DNA of 35,525 nt, from the NCBI GenBank assembly GCA_012689325.1, contig JAAYEA010000254.1, positions 1-35,525 on the forward strand. The letters are read 5' to 3'. The notes below the pieces were generated by a model, which saw nothing but the letters and a program-made list of their open reading frames with translations, was not told where the DNA came from and ran no database searches. The DNA is from Chloroflexota bacterium. GTDB taxonomy: Bacteria; Chloroflexota; Anaerolineae; JAAYEA01. The first letter of the stretch is position 1; the number at the start of each line of letters is the position of its first letter. Shown piece by piece: positions 8,043-16,761 of the stretch. A program made the position numbers and the translations under genes.

Positions 8043-9901
8043 TCGCGCGGCTTGTAGATGGCATAGCCCCATCCATCGCCGCCCACCGTCGCGACCAGCG
8101 CGTAGCGCGCCTCCACGAAGCGCCAGACCGGCGCCAGGTTGTCATAGGCGGCCCGGCCCTCCTCCAGCTCCCAGAACCAGCCACGCCCGCCCGGCACGCT
8201 CCGCGGGACGATGATCAGGGCGGGTCGGGCGGCCTCCAGGCGCTGCGCGATCTCGCGCGCGTCGCCGGGCGCGGTCCGCAGCCCTGGCAGGATCGCGTCA
8301 TGCCGCAAGGGGTTGCTCCGCCCCGTCCAAAAATAGAACCCAGCCTCGTGGCCCAGGATGGCGATGGGCTCGTCGGGCAAGGTCTCGTCCACGATGTACT
8401 GCAGCAACTCGGGCCACGGCTTCCGGCGCGGCGAGCTGTCATCGTACCACACCGTGCCCCGCGGCGCCGCCCACCGCGTGTCCATGCGCGGGATATAGTC
8501 CGCCTCCCAGATCGCCCCAGCGACGCCATAGGCGACCATGGCCGCGGCGACCCATCGCCCCGCGCGGGCCCTCGCCTGGGCGCCATCGCCGCCTCCCAGC
8601 GCCCTCGGCAGCCAGTCTGCCGCCACGAACGCCAACGCCGGCGCGGCGGTGGACAGGTACATAAAGTGGAAGGTGCCGATAGGATAGAGAAAAGACCGCG
8701 CGTCGGCCAGGACGCTATAGAGGGCCAGCGTCGCCAGCGCCAGCTCGTCCCCGCTGAGGAGCTGCCGGCGGCGACAAGCCTTCAGCCATCGCACGCCCAG
8801 ATAGGCCAGCAGCGCCGCGAGGGCCAGGGTCGTGGGCGACCAAAGGGCCTGGATCGCCTCCTCGACAAAGGCGGGGCGGGAGGCGAGCATCGCGGGCACG
8901 AGCCCGGGCCGCAGCTGGTCGATCTCGCGCCAGGGGGCCAGCGCCAGGGCCAAGCCCAGCGCCGCCAGCAGCCCCGCCGCCAGTCGGCGCCCCCGCAGGG
9001 CCCGGGGCGCGGCGGCCGCCGCCAAACCGACGCCCGCCAGGAGATAGATCCCCAGGCCGCTGATGATGTAGCAGGTGGACTCGCGGGTGCCCCACGGTGG
9101 CCACTCCCGGAGCAGGATGGCACCCTGATCGTACGCCGAGTATCCCTCCCAGACGGCCGCCGAGCCAGCCTGGCGCACGAGAGGGGCCAGGCCAAGCGCG
9201 ACGGTGGCCGCGGCCGTGACCAGGTACGCCAAGAACGCCCGGCGGCCCGGCCTCCCATCCCCCGCCCGGGCGCGCATGATCCAGGCGGCCGCCAGGATGC
9301 CGCCGCCGGTCCCCAGGCTGGCCAGCGCGAACTCGGGCTTGGTGAGCGCGGCGGCGCCGGCGGCCAGCCCTGCCGCCATGGGCCACAGGAGTCCGCCGCG
9401 ACGCCCAGAGCGCAGCAGCGCCAGCGCCAGGGCAAGCCCCAGCACGCCCCCCAGCGGCACGGCGCCCGTATAGGCAAAGGTGTACCCGACGAGCCCGCCC
9501 CACCAGCCGCCCAGCGCGAGCGCCAAGGTGGCCAGCAGGGCCAGCGCGGGCGAGAGCAGGGACCGCGCCACGGCGTAGGTCAGGAGGCACCCCAGGGCGG
9601 CCAGCCCATGGCAGAGCAGTAGCAGGCTGCCGACATGGACGCCCAGCGCGCGGAAAAGCCCCGCCAGCAGATGGACGGGCAACGGGCCGTACATCCAGAG
9701 GACATCCCGGTAGAGGGCCTCGCCTGCCGCCACCCGCGCGGCGACCTGCATATACCAGCCCTGATCCAGGATCGGGTCGTAGAGCCGCCCCCAGGTGAGG
9801 GCGCTCCACAGCGCGCAGGCGCCCGCCAGCACGGCGCCCCCTGCCAGGTCGGGCCAGGCAAGGGAGAAGCGCCCGGGGGCAGCCGGCCGCGGCGCGCTCA
9901 T
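8039..9901 (-). CDS. GT39-like polytopic membrane glycosyltransferase
   Basis: 620 residues with many hydrophobic helices. The first extracytoplasmic loop carries DPILDQGWYMQVAARV and LYRDV-x(2)-MYGPLP, the acidic/aromatic pattern of polyprenyl-phosphate-sugar-dependent glycosyltransferases (GT-C fold, PMT/ArnT-like). In these families an Asp/Glu in this loop is catalytic. The C-terminal 130 residues form a soluble part (PRMDTRWAAPRGTVW, EPIAILGHEAGFYFWTGR). The ATG at 9901 overlaps the stop of the gene upstream in an ATGA, and its own stop overlaps the flippase start in the same way. It likely transfers a sugar from a lipid-phosphate donor to a lipid, glycan or protein acceptor outside the membrane; donor and acceptor are unknown. 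Confidence 0.75.
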   Translation of the reverse strand: MSAPRPAAPGRFSLAWPDLAGGAVLAGACALWSALTWGRLYDPILDQGWYMQVAARVAAGEALYRDVLWMYGPLPVHLLAGLFRALGVHVGSLLLLCHGLAALGCLLTYAVARSLLSPALALLATLALALGGWWGGLVGYTFAYTGAVPLGGVLGLALALALLRSGRRGGLLWPMAAGLAAGAAALTKPEFALASLGTGGGILAAAWIMRARAGDGRPGRRAFLAYLVTAAATVALGLAPLVRQAGSAAVWEGYSAYDQGAILLREWPPWGTRESTCYIISGLGIYLLAGVGLAAAAAPRALRGRRLAAGLLAALGLALALAPWREIDQLRPGLVPAMLASRPAFVEEAIQALWSPTTLALAALLAYLGVRWLKACRRRQLLSGDELALATLALYSVLADARSFLYPIGTFHFMYLSTAAPALAFVAADWLPRALGGGDGAQARARAGRWVAAAMVAYGVAGAIWEADYIPRMDTRWAAPRGTVWYDDSSPRRKPWPELLQYIVDETLPDEPIAILGHEAGFYFWTGRSNPLRHDAILPGLRTAPGDAREIAQRLEAARPALIIVPRSVPGGRGWFWELEEGRAAYDNLAPVWRFVEARYALVATVGGDGWGYAIYKPRE

Positions 9902-11346
9902 CGGCTCTCCGCAAGCAACGCTAAAAAGTCGAACCGCTGCTCAAAGATCTCCTGGTCCCAGCGCAGCCCGCGGGCTCGCCAGATGCGGACCTCTCTGCTC
10001 GCGCCGCGCGCGGCGTAGCGCCGCACCTCCGGCCCTTCGACGCGCTCGTAGGCCTCGGCCAGCCGGGCCGAGACGAACTCGGCGGGCAGGTACGGCTGGC
10101 TTATGATCGCCGCCTCGTCCAACGCGGGGAGGCCCCAGATGCGGTATTGGCCCGCGGAGGTGTAGGCGGGGCGGCCGGCATAGTACCAGATCTGCCCGGC
10201 GAGGCTATAGTCCAGGGCAAAGATCGGCGTGGGGATATCGGCCAGGGCGGCGCCCAGCTCGGGCCAGCCGGCCGCCTCCTGCCAGATCGCCGGGGCCACG
10301 CTGCTGCGCGGCCAGCGGGATGGGCCCGCGAGGCCGATCGCCGTCCCCGCGCCGTACAGCGCGGCCAACAGCGCCAGCCCCGCGAGGACCGCCGTCCCCA
10401 GGCGCCCCCGTCGCTCCTGCCAGGCCCCGCTCAGGCGCGCGCCCGCCAGGATCAAGAGCAGCGCCAGGCCGTCGGCCAGGTTTCGGGGGCTATTGGCCGG
10501 GCTGACCGCCACCGGCGCCAGCAGCAGGAGCGCCGCCAGCGTCAGCAGCCTTTCGCCGGGGGTCTTGATCCGCCTCAGGCCGGCCAACGCCGCCACGGCC
10601 AGCGGCCAGGTCAGGTAGACCAGTGCATGATGGGCGTTGCCCAGGAGGCTGTACGCACCGCCCACGCTCGTGACCATGTGGGAGAGTTGGAAGCGAAAGG
10701 AGGCCCAGCCGTGGGCGGCGTTCCAGCCGATCACCGGCAACAGCCCCAAGCCGCCGATCAGCACGGCGAGCCAGAAGCGGCGCTGGCCCAGCAGCCGCCG
10801 GTGATCCAGCAGCACCGCGGCGCCCAGGGCGGCAGCGTAGAAATAGGCGCTGTACTTCGAGTTGAACAGGAGAGCCAGGCTGACCCCAAACCAGATGGCG
10901 CTCCCCAGCCGTGGCGGATCCTCGCCGGCCAGCCGCCAGAAGGCGAGCAGGTTCAGCAACATCAGCGCCAGGTGCAGCCCGTTGGTATAGACCAGCCGGG
11001 AGGTGATCAAGTACGGCGCGCCGACCGCTAGCAGCGCTGCGGCACAAAGCCCCGCTCGCTCCGAGAGCATCCGCCGCCCCACCAGGTAGGCCAGGGCGAC
11101 GGCGCCCACGCCCAGCAGGGCGTTGAGCCAGCGCACGCCCCACTCGCTGGCGCCGCCCAGCGCCGTGCTGGCGCGGACCAACAGGGCGATGCCCGCCGGG
11201 TGGTCGTAATAGGCCCAGTCGGGGTGCTGCGACCAGAGCCAATAATAGGCCTCGTCGCCGATGAGGGGCAGCGCCCCCAGCCCCGCCAGGCGCAGCAACG
11301 CCGCCACCATGAGGATGCCGATCAGCCCCCACCGCGCGCGGCTCAT
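9898..11346 (-). CDS. GT39/PMT-like membrane glycosyltransferase with GDEAYYW motif
   Basis: 482 residues from ATG 11346, which overlaps the preceding stop as ATGA; a longer in-frame reading upstream would be antisense-like low-quality sequence and is rejected. The N-terminus is a membrane helix followed by LIGDEAYYWLWSQHPDWAYYDHPAG. GDEAYYW with a following YYDHPP-type element is the signature of dolichol/undecaprenyl-phosphate-mannose-type transferases (PMT_2 domain), in which the Asp-Glu is catalytic. Multiple helices follow, then a C-terminal soluble segment (FALDYSLAGQIWYYAGRP, AYERVEGPEVRRYAARG) of the kind that contacts the acceptor or donor in ArnT relatives. Two GT-C enzymes side by side suggest sequential sugar additions to the same product. 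Confidence 0.8.
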   Translation of the reverse strand: MSRARWGLIGILMVAALLRLAGLGALPLIGDEAYYWLWSQHPDWAYYDHPAGIALLVRASTALGGASEWGVRWLNALLGVGAVALAYLVGRRMLSERAGLCAAALLAVGAPYLITSRLVYTNGLHLALMLLNLLAFWRLAGEDPPRLGSAIWFGVSLALLFNSKYSAYFYAAALGAAVLLDHRRLLGQRRFWLAVLIGGLGLLPVIGWNAAHGWASFRFQLSHMVTSVGGAYSLLGNAHHALVYLTWPLAVAALAGLRRIKTPGERLLTLAALLLLAPVAVSPANSPRNLADGLALLLILAGARLSGAWQERRGRLGTAVLAGLALLAALYGAGTAIGLAGPSRWPRSSVAPAIWQEAAGWPELGAALADIPTPIFALDYSLAGQIWYYAGRPAYTSAGQYRIWGLPALDEAAIISQPYLPAEFVSARLAEAYERVEGPEVRRYAARGASREVRIWRARGLRWDQEIFEQRFDFLALLAESR

Positions 11347-12179
11347 GGGATCGCCTCCACCCGCACGACGTAACGGTACTGCTCCAGCGGCGGGTCGAGC
11401 TCGAGGTCGATCCCCGACCAGGAGAGGTAAAAGATGCCGGTCCAGCGGTACTGGTTGTAACGCTCCCGCCCCACGTATTTGGGCCGGCCCGGCTCGGTCT
11501 GGACGCAAAAGCGCAGCGCCCCGTCCCGATGCACCCAGCAGCCGAAAGCGTCCTCCGTGGCGTGCCAGATGCCGAGCTCGTCGCCATGCCGGAGGCGGCC
11601 GTCGGCATCCTGATAAACCTGAAAGTTGATGGCGCCCTGCTCGTTCATCAGGTAGGCTTGCTCCCAATCCACCTGCAAGCCGCTCAGGTCCACGGCGATC
11701 TCGATCTCGGAGCCGCGCAGGGTGTAGCGGAACGTGACCACGCCCAGCGACGGCACGTCCTCGTACTTGACGCGCCAAAAGCGCGTGGGCCGGTCGGCGG
11801 TGTCTATGGCGAAGGTCTTGACCAGCGTGACCGCGCCGGCTTCCCGGACCAGCGAGGTGGTGGCGTGGCGGGAGAGGTAAGGGACGCCGCCGGCCTGGAT
11901 GATGGGCGCGCCAAAGCCAAAGCTCTCCTCGGCCACTTCCTTGCCCCGATAGACCAGGATCAGCCCCTTTTGCAGGGAGGCGATCTTGCCGATATGGGGG
12001 CGGGTGTCGGCGTAGAGCCGCAGCACCAGCTCGCCAGATAGCGGCACGGTCAGCGGCGCGGGCTTGGGGCGCAGCAGGTCATCCAGGTACAGCACCAAGT
12101 GGGGATCGAACCGCTCCTTGACCGCCGCCAGCAACAGCAGGACCGCCAGCAGGGCCAGCGCCACCCGTCGCCGCTTCAT
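11343..12179 (-). CDS. Membrane-anchored protein of unknown function in the glycan operon
   Basis: 278 residues. The N-terminus (MKRRRVALALLAVLLLLAAV) is a signal anchor or uncleaved signal peptide; there is no lipobox. The rest is soluble and looks beta-rich, with many aromatic residues (FWRVKYEDVPSLGVVTFRYT, YRWTGIFYLSWSGIDLEL). No family was recognised. Translation is coupled on both sides: its ATG overlaps the stop of the FG-GAP lipoprotein gene, and its stop overlaps the start of the GDEAYYW glycosyltransferase. The domain would lie outside the membrane, where the glycosyltransferases act, so a role in binding or presenting the glycan or its acceptor is possible but unproven. Confidence 0.65.
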   Translation of the reverse strand: MKRRRVALALLAVLLLLAAVKERFDPHLVLYLDDLLRPKPAPLTVPLSGELVLRLYADTRPHIGKIASLQKGLILVYRGKEVAEESFGFGAPIIQAGGVPYLSRHATTSLVREAGAVTLVKTFAIDTADRPTRFWRVKYEDVPSLGVVTFRYTLRGSEIEIAVDLSGLQVDWEQAYLMNEQGAINFQVYQDADGRLRHGDELGIWHATEDAFGCWVHRDGALRFCVQTEPGRPKYVGRERYNQYRWTGIFYLSWSGIDLELDPPLEQYRYVVRVEAIP

Positions 12180-13507
12180 GGCATCGCTCCCCCCCGCGCC
12201 TCGTCGCGATGGAACATGGGCCAGGGGCTCGCGCCCAGCGGGCCGACATCGCGCAGGAGGTGGATGCCGTTATCGGCGCCCACCACAATGTCCGCGCGGC
12301 CATCGCCCTCCAGGTCGCCGACCCAGGGCGAGGAAAAGACGGGCGCGCCCAGGTCATAAGGGAACCCCGGCAGGGCCTGTCCCGCCGCCGTCCAGCCGTA
12401 AAGATGCCTGTCCTTGGAGCCCACCACGATATCGAGCTGGCCGTCGCCGTCCAGGTCCGCCAGGGCCGCGGACGAGATGATCTGGTCACCCACCTGGATC
12501 GGCCAGCCGGGGAGAGGCTGCCCCGCGTCGTCCCAGAGGTACATGCGCCCATCCCAGGCGCCCACGGCGATCTCCAGCCGGCCATCGCCGTCCAGGTCGG
12601 CCACCGCCGGGGAGGCCTCGATGGAGTGGATGTTCCCGCCGGGCGGGTGCGGGGTCGGCGTGGGCCCGGTGACCGCGCCCAGGGAGCGCACCGGAAAGCC
12701 GTCGCGCGGGCGGCCGTCTCGGCCCACCACGTGGAGCCAGCCGGCGTCGTCGCCAAAGACGAGCCAGCGCGCGCCGTCGCCATCGAAATCGGCCAGCGCC
12801 GGGGACGAGTCCGAGTCCGCTTCAAGCTCCACGGGAAACCCGGGGAGCTGCGTCCCTGCCTCGTTCCAGGCATAGGCCCAGCCCTGCGAGGGGTCGCCGG
12901 GCGTCAGCGCGGTGACGGCAAGCAGCCCCGGCGCGTGGGCCGCCGTGGCGTCTGGCCAGCCCAGCATGGGCTGCGGCCAGCCCGCCACCGGGCGGCCTCG
13001 CGCATCCAGCAGGTGCATCTGGTCCAATCCGCCGATGGCGATGCGCGGGCCATCGAGGATGGTCGGCGAGGCCCAGATCATGTAGCCCAGATCCACGGGA
13101 AAGCCCTCCGCGTCACGGCCATCGTGGCGCCAGGCGAACAGCTTGCCCGCATCCGAGCCGGCGACGATCTCGGGTCGCCCATCGCCGTCCAGGTCGGCCA
13201 GCGCCGCGGAAGGAAAGAAGCCCCTCCGGCTATAGATGGGCCACCCGGGCAAATCCTCCAGTTGGTCGTCCAGCAGGTAAAAGTAGCCGTCCCACGAGCC
13301 GACGGCGATCTCTGGTCGGCCATCGCCGTTCGCGTCGAAAACCAGCGGGGACGAGATCACCGGCTTGGAGGTAGGTCGAAAGAGGTGGCCCTCGTCCAGC
13401 CGCTCCGGCGGCCGCGCCGCCGCCCGGCAGCCCACCAGCAACAGCGCCGCTGCCAGCGCGACGCGTCCCAGCGCCCCGCCTCGCCCCCGCGCCCTAACGG
13501 CTGCCAT
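12176..13507 (-). CDS. FG-GAP/VCBS beta-propeller lipoprotein
   Basis: 443 residues with a signal peptide ending in LLLVGC (Cys27), a lipobox. The mature part contains six to seven repeats of the form 'SSPL.FDANGDGRPEIAVGS.DG..Y..D', clearest at FDANGDGRPE, ADLDGDGRPE, ADFDGDG, ADLDGDGRLE, ADLDGDGQLD and GDLEGDGRAD. The D-x-(D/N)-G-D-G loops are the calcium sites of integrin-type propellers, so a seven-bladed, calcium-stabilised surface propeller is predicted. The ATG at 13507 overlaps the upstream methyltransferase gene by 14 nt. Propellers of this type bind glycans or proteins, or serve as scaffolds; catalysis is not implied. It differs from the ConA-fused propellers at 213-4246. Confidence 0.85.
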   Translation of the reverse strand: MAAVRARGRGGALGRVALAAALLLVGCRAAARPPERLDEGHLFRPTSKPVISSPLVFDANGDGRPEIAVGSWDGYFYLLDDQLEDLPGWPIYSRRGFFPSAALADLDGDGRPEIVAGSDAGKLFAWRHDGRDAEGFPVDLGYMIWASPTILDGPRIAIGGLDQMHLLDARGRPVAGWPQPMLGWPDATAAHAPGLLAVTALTPGDPSQGWAYAWNEAGTQLPGFPVELEADSDSSPALADFDGDGARWLVFGDDAGWLHVVGRDGRPRDGFPVRSLGAVTGPTPTPHPPGGNIHSIEASPAVADLDGDGRLEIAVGAWDGRMYLWDDAGQPLPGWPIQVGDQIISSAALADLDGDGQLDIVVGSKDRHLYGWTAAGQALPGFPYDLGAPVFSSPWVGDLEGDGRADIVVGADNGIHLLRDVGPLGASPWPMFHRDEARGGAMP

Positions 13508-14372
13508 CGCGCTCCGCCACCACCAAGGGAAAGGAGAACGGCTCGCTCCCCTTGATCAGCACCTTGGCCTGGCGCAACCACCAGCGCGGGCCGCGCGTCA
13601 CCCTGAGCCAGCTCGCCCGCAGCCCGGCGCCCGCCAGCGCCGCCGCCAGCTCGCGGCGCCCCAGGTGCCGGTCGCCGCGGCCGGTGCCGGGGAGCGGCTC
13701 GCGCGCGATGGGCGTGTCCATGACGACGAGCCAGCCGCCCGCCTTGAGGGCGGCCGCGCCGCGCCGGAGCGTCGCTTCGAGGTCCCCGGCATAGTGCAGG
13801 CTGGCGTTATAAACAATCAGGTCGAACCTCCCTTCGGCCAGGGGCGGCCGCTCCAAGTCGCCCAGCACGGGGAGAAACGCCGCGCGAGGCAGGTAATGGC
13901 GAGCCGCGGCTCCCAGCCCGAAATCCTGGTCCCGGCTGGACTCTACCGCCACCACCCGGCCGCCGAGCTGGGACAGCCGGTGGCTTAACCAGCCTGTCCC
14001 CGCCCCCAGGTCGGCGACACATGCGCCTACCAGGGCCGCCCTTTGGGCCAGCGCCCGCCACAGCGCGCGACAGCTCTGGCGGCGGACCTCCCAATAGAGC
14101 GCGGGATAGCCCGCCGGGCGCCCCTCGGGCAAGGCCCAAGCCTCCTCCGCGGTCATGGGCTGCCAGCCGTCGCGCAGCCGCGCCTCGCGGTAGCCTTGGG
14201 CCAACTCGTCAAAGCGGCGGAGCTCTGCCGGCGGCAGGCAGGCCACCAGGCCATCCGACAGGGGATAGCGGCGGCCGCACGGCGCACAACCTAGCCCCTC
14301 CTCGACCGCTTGCAGGGCGCCCCCGCAAGCCGGGCAGGCGAGCAACTCCATCCACTCCCCCAGCGCGATCAC
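13494..14372 (-). CDS. SAM-dependent methyltransferase with N-terminal zinc ribbon
   Basis: About 292 residues from GTG 14372, which overlaps the previous stop (GTGA); ATG 14351 is an alternative start with GGGGGAG close by. Residues 8-45 form a Trm112-like zinc ribbon with Cys pairs C13-x2-C16 and C29-x2-C32 (LLACPACGGAL, LGCAPCGRRYPL). The Rossmann methyltransferase domain follows, with motif I DLGAGTGWLS at about 121-130, an acidic residue after the next strand (VVAVESSRD), and motif IV-like FDLIVYNASLHY. This is the class-I architecture of many glycan or small-molecule methyltransferases with a built-in ribbon. Substrate unknown; operon context suggests a sugar or lipid intermediate. Confidence 0.85.
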   Translation of the reverse strand: MIALGEWMELLACPACGGALQAVEEGLGCAPCGRRYPLSDGLVACLPPAELRRFDELAQGYREARLRDGWQPMTAEEAWALPEGRPAGYPALYWEVRRQSCRALWRALAQRAALVGACVADLGAGTGWLSHRLSQLGGRVVAVESSRDQDFGLGAAARHYLPRAAFLPVLGDLERPPLAEGRFDLIVYNASLHYAGDLEATLRRGAAALKAGGWLVVMDTPIAREPLPGTGRGDRHLGRRELAAALAGAGLRASWLRVTRGPRWWLRQAKVLIKGSEPFSFPLVVAERDGSR

Positions 14373-15205
14373 GGCGCCGCCTCCGTGCGCACCAGGACCA
14401 TGGCAAAGTGGTCGCCCAAGCCGCGGAACGGCGCGCGGACCCTCAGCCGGCCATCGAGCGCCTCCAGCCGGGCAAAGAGGCGGCCCCGCCGCTCCAGCAG
14501 CGGGCTCAGGTAGGGAGGGGGCAGCGCCACGGGCAAGCCCATGGTCCATTTGGCGGCAAAGCACGGGGCCATGGCCCGCGCAAAGGCCCCCGGGCTGTAA
14601 TAGCGCACCGGCACGGCCAGGGAGCCCTGCGGCGACGCCAGCCCGGCCGGTCGCCAGCCGGGGCGCGCCCGCCGAAAGGCCTCCCGCGGCCGCAGGTGCA
14701 CCAGGCTCCAGCCGATCTCCCACAGGCACCACCGGTTCATCACGGAGCAGACCAGGGGCGCCCCCGGCGGCAATAGCCGCGCCAGGGCGCGGGCCACCGG
14801 CCTCAGGTCCGGCTCGCAGTTCAGCGCGCCAAAACTAGAGTAGGCGCCGTCAAAGCGATCTCCTCCTTCGTCCGCCAGCTCCGCCAGCCGGCCCGCCGGC
14901 AACGCCCGCCAGCTCACCGGCGGCGCGCCTGGCGGCTGTGGCTTGGCCTGCGCCGTCTGGATCATCGCGGGCGAGACGTCCGTGGCCACGATGCGATAGC
15001 CGGCCGCGGCCAGGGCCAGGGCCTCCTCGCCGGTGCCGCAGCCGACCTCCAGCAGGCGGCTGCCGGGCCGAAGGGCGCTCATCAGCAGCGCCAGGCTCTC
15101 CCCCCGCATCCAGGCCATGATGCGGTTGGTCCCGTAGAGGCGGTCATAGCTCCCGGCGGCCTCGTCGAAGGCCGACGCGACCGCCTCGTAATAGTCTGGG
15201 GTCAA
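14369..15205 (-). CDS. Class I SAM-dependent methyltransferase (TTG start)
   Basis: About 278 residues. The start is taken as TTG at 15205: it overlaps the radical SAM stop as TTGA and has GAGGGGG six bases upstream, and the protein then begins TPDYYEAVASAFDEAAGSYDRLYG, the normal N-terminus of Methyltransf_11-type enzymes. The longer reading from 15448 runs into the radical SAM gene. Motif I is LLEVGCGTGEE (about 51-61), followed by IVATDVSPAMI (acidic SAM-ribose contact) and FDGAYSSFGALNC. The C-terminal part (YYSPGAFARAM) is typical of this group. It is the first of two adjacent but dissimilar methyltransferases, suggesting two different methylation steps on the product. Confidence 0.85.
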   Translation of the reverse strand: MTPDYYEAVASAFDEAAGSYDRLYGTNRIMAWMRGESLALLMSALRPGSRLLEVGCGTGEEALALAAAGYRIVATDVSPAMIQTAQAKPQPPGAPPVSWRALPAGRLAELADEGGDRFDGAYSSFGALNCEPDLRPVARALARLLPPGAPLVCSVMNRWCLWEIGWSLVHLRPREAFRRARPGWRPAGLASPQGSLAVPVRYYSPGAFARAMAPCFAAKWTMGLPVALPPPYLSPLLERRGRLFARLEALDGRLRVRAPFRGLGDHFAMVLVRTEAAP

Positions 15206-16653
15206 CTGGCCCCCCTCGCCGCCGCCTGCGGGGCCCGCGCAGGAGCTCGACGCAAGAGCTCGGCCATGCCGCGGGCCAGCCAGAGCGCCAGACGCTGGCG
15301 CACCCTGACCACCAGCGGCGCCTGCTCCTCGCCGTGCCGGAGCCGCGCGGCGCGCCACTCCTGATAGAGCCAGCGCTGCACCCAGCGGTAAAAGCGCGTC
15401 GAGTAATCCCGCTGGAAGAGCAGCCGGTTCTCGGCGGTATAGTCCCAATCCGGCGCATCCAGCAGCCGGTGCCGGATCTCTTCATAGAACTCGGTCCCCG
15501 GCAGCGGGTAAGCGATGGTGGAGCTGAACTGGGTGGGACGCGTATCACGCAATAGCCGCACGGTGGTCCGGATATCGGCCCATTCCTCCCCGGGGTAGCC
15601 GAGCATGATGTAGAAATAGGTCTCGATGCCATAGCGGCGGCAGAGCTCGGCGGCCTGGCGGATCTGCTCCACCTTGGTGCCCTTGTTCATGGCGTCCAGC
15701 ACCTTTTGCGAGCCCGACTCGGCGCCCAGGGCGATGCGCACGCACCCCGCCTCCTTGAGCAGCCGCACCATCTCTTCGTCCAGCAGGTCCACCCGCGAAA
15801 GGCACTCGAAGGGGATGGCGGCCTCGCGCGCCAGGATGGCGTCACGCCAGGCGCGGACCCAGCGCCGGTCGATGCCGGTCACATCGTCCACCACCCTAAG
15901 CTGATCCGGGTGATACTGCGCCTTGAGCAGCGCCATCTCGTCGGCGACGGACTTGGGAGAGCGGGGCCGGAAGCTGCGCCCAAAGACGCTCTTTTGGCAC
16001 CACTTGCAGCCATAGGGGCAGCCGCGGCTGGCGATGATCGAGAGGGAGAAATAGCCGTGGCGGCCGACCCAGGCTCGCCGATAGGCTTCGATGTCGATCA
16101 GGTCGCGCGCGGGCAAAGGCAGCGTATCCAGTTGGCGGCAGTGCGCCCGCGGCGGCGTGCGGACCGCCTCGCCCGCCTCGTTGACGTAGGCCAGCCCCGC
16201 CACCTCCCGCAAGGCGCCCCGATCGCCGCCCAGCAGGATCGGCAGCACCTCCAGAAGCGTCGCTTCCCCCTCGCCGATGACCGCAAGGTCCACCGGCCGC
16301 TCGCCGTTCGCCTCGTGCAGCACATAGCTCTCCGGCCGGCCTGTGGGATCGGCCCCGCCGACGATGACGATGGCCCCGTAGTGGTGGGCTGCCTCCGCGA
16401 GGCGGAGCGCCGAGGCGCGCACGGTGGCCAGCACCGAGATGCCCACCACCTTGGGCCGCTCCCGCTCCAGCGCGGCGACGAAATCCTCGCTGCCCGTCCG
16501 GAACATGGCATCAAAGATCGAGACGGCATATCCCGCCTGGCGAGCCGTGGCAGCCAGGTAGAGGAGGCCTAGCGGAAAGTAGGGCGTCATCAGACGGTGT
16601 TCCGTGGGATCCTCGTGCAAAAACAGGGGATTAACCAGCATGATGTCGGTCAC
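15202..16653 (-). CDS. B12-binding-domain radical SAM protein
   Basis: 483 residues from GTG 16653, with AAAGGAGG ten bases upstream; ATG 16641 lies too far from it. An N-terminal cobalamin-binding-like Rossmann domain (IMLVNPLF, YFPLGLLYLAATARQAGY, VGISVLAT, IVIVGGADPTGR, VDLAVIGEGEATLLEVL) is followed by the radical SAM barrel with the [4Fe-4S] motif SRGCPYGCKWC (Cys212, Cys216, Cys219) and GAESGSQKVLDAMNKG plus YIMLGYPGE. The C-terminus is basic. Enzymes of this class carry out methylations or rearrangements on lipids and secondary metabolites; the true cobalamin requirement cannot be proven here because the canonical DxHxxG loop is not evident. It is translationally coupled to the methyltransferase downstream. 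Confidence 0.88.
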   Translation of the reverse strand: MTDIMLVNPLFLHEDPTEHRLMTPYFPLGLLYLAATARQAGYAVSIFDAMFRTGSEDFVAALERERPKVVGISVLATVRASALRLAEAAHHYGAIVIVGGADPTGRPESYVLHEANGERPVDLAVIGEGEATLLEVLPILLGGDRGALREVAGLAYVNEAGEAVRTPPRAHCRQLDTLPLPARDLIDIEAYRRAWVGRHGYFSLSIIASRGCPYGCKWCQKSVFGRSFRPRSPKSVADEMALLKAQYHPDQLRVVDDVTGIDRRWVRAWRDAILAREAAIPFECLSRVDLLDEEMVRLLKEAGCVRIALGAESGSQKVLDAMNKGTKVEQIRQAAELCRRYGIETYFYIMLGYPGEEWADIRTTVRLLRDTRPTQFSSTIAYPLPGTEFYEEIRHRLLDAPDWDYTAENRLLFQRDYSTRFYRWVQRWLYQEWRAARLRHGEEQAPLVVRVRQRLALWLARGMAELLRRAPARAPQAAARGAS

Positions 16654-16761
16654 TCGGGCGCTTCCTCCTTTGTATTGTCCCCACGCCAAACACGCTGCCA
16701 CTCGCAGGCCCACCGAGTCGCGCGATCCACAGGGCCGCGTTCCGCCGTACTGCGTGTTCCA

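Noticed and set aside
8015-9622. Plus-strand open frame of 535 codons opposite a glycosyltransferase gene
   Set aside because: Gln/Arg/Gly/Pro-rich translation without a domain; it is an antisense artefact of GC bias.
9898-11778. N-terminally extended version of the GDEAYYW glycosyltransferase
   Set aside because: The extra 144 codons overlap the preceding gene and look like a shadow frame. The ATGA overlap at 11346 fits the rest of the operon.
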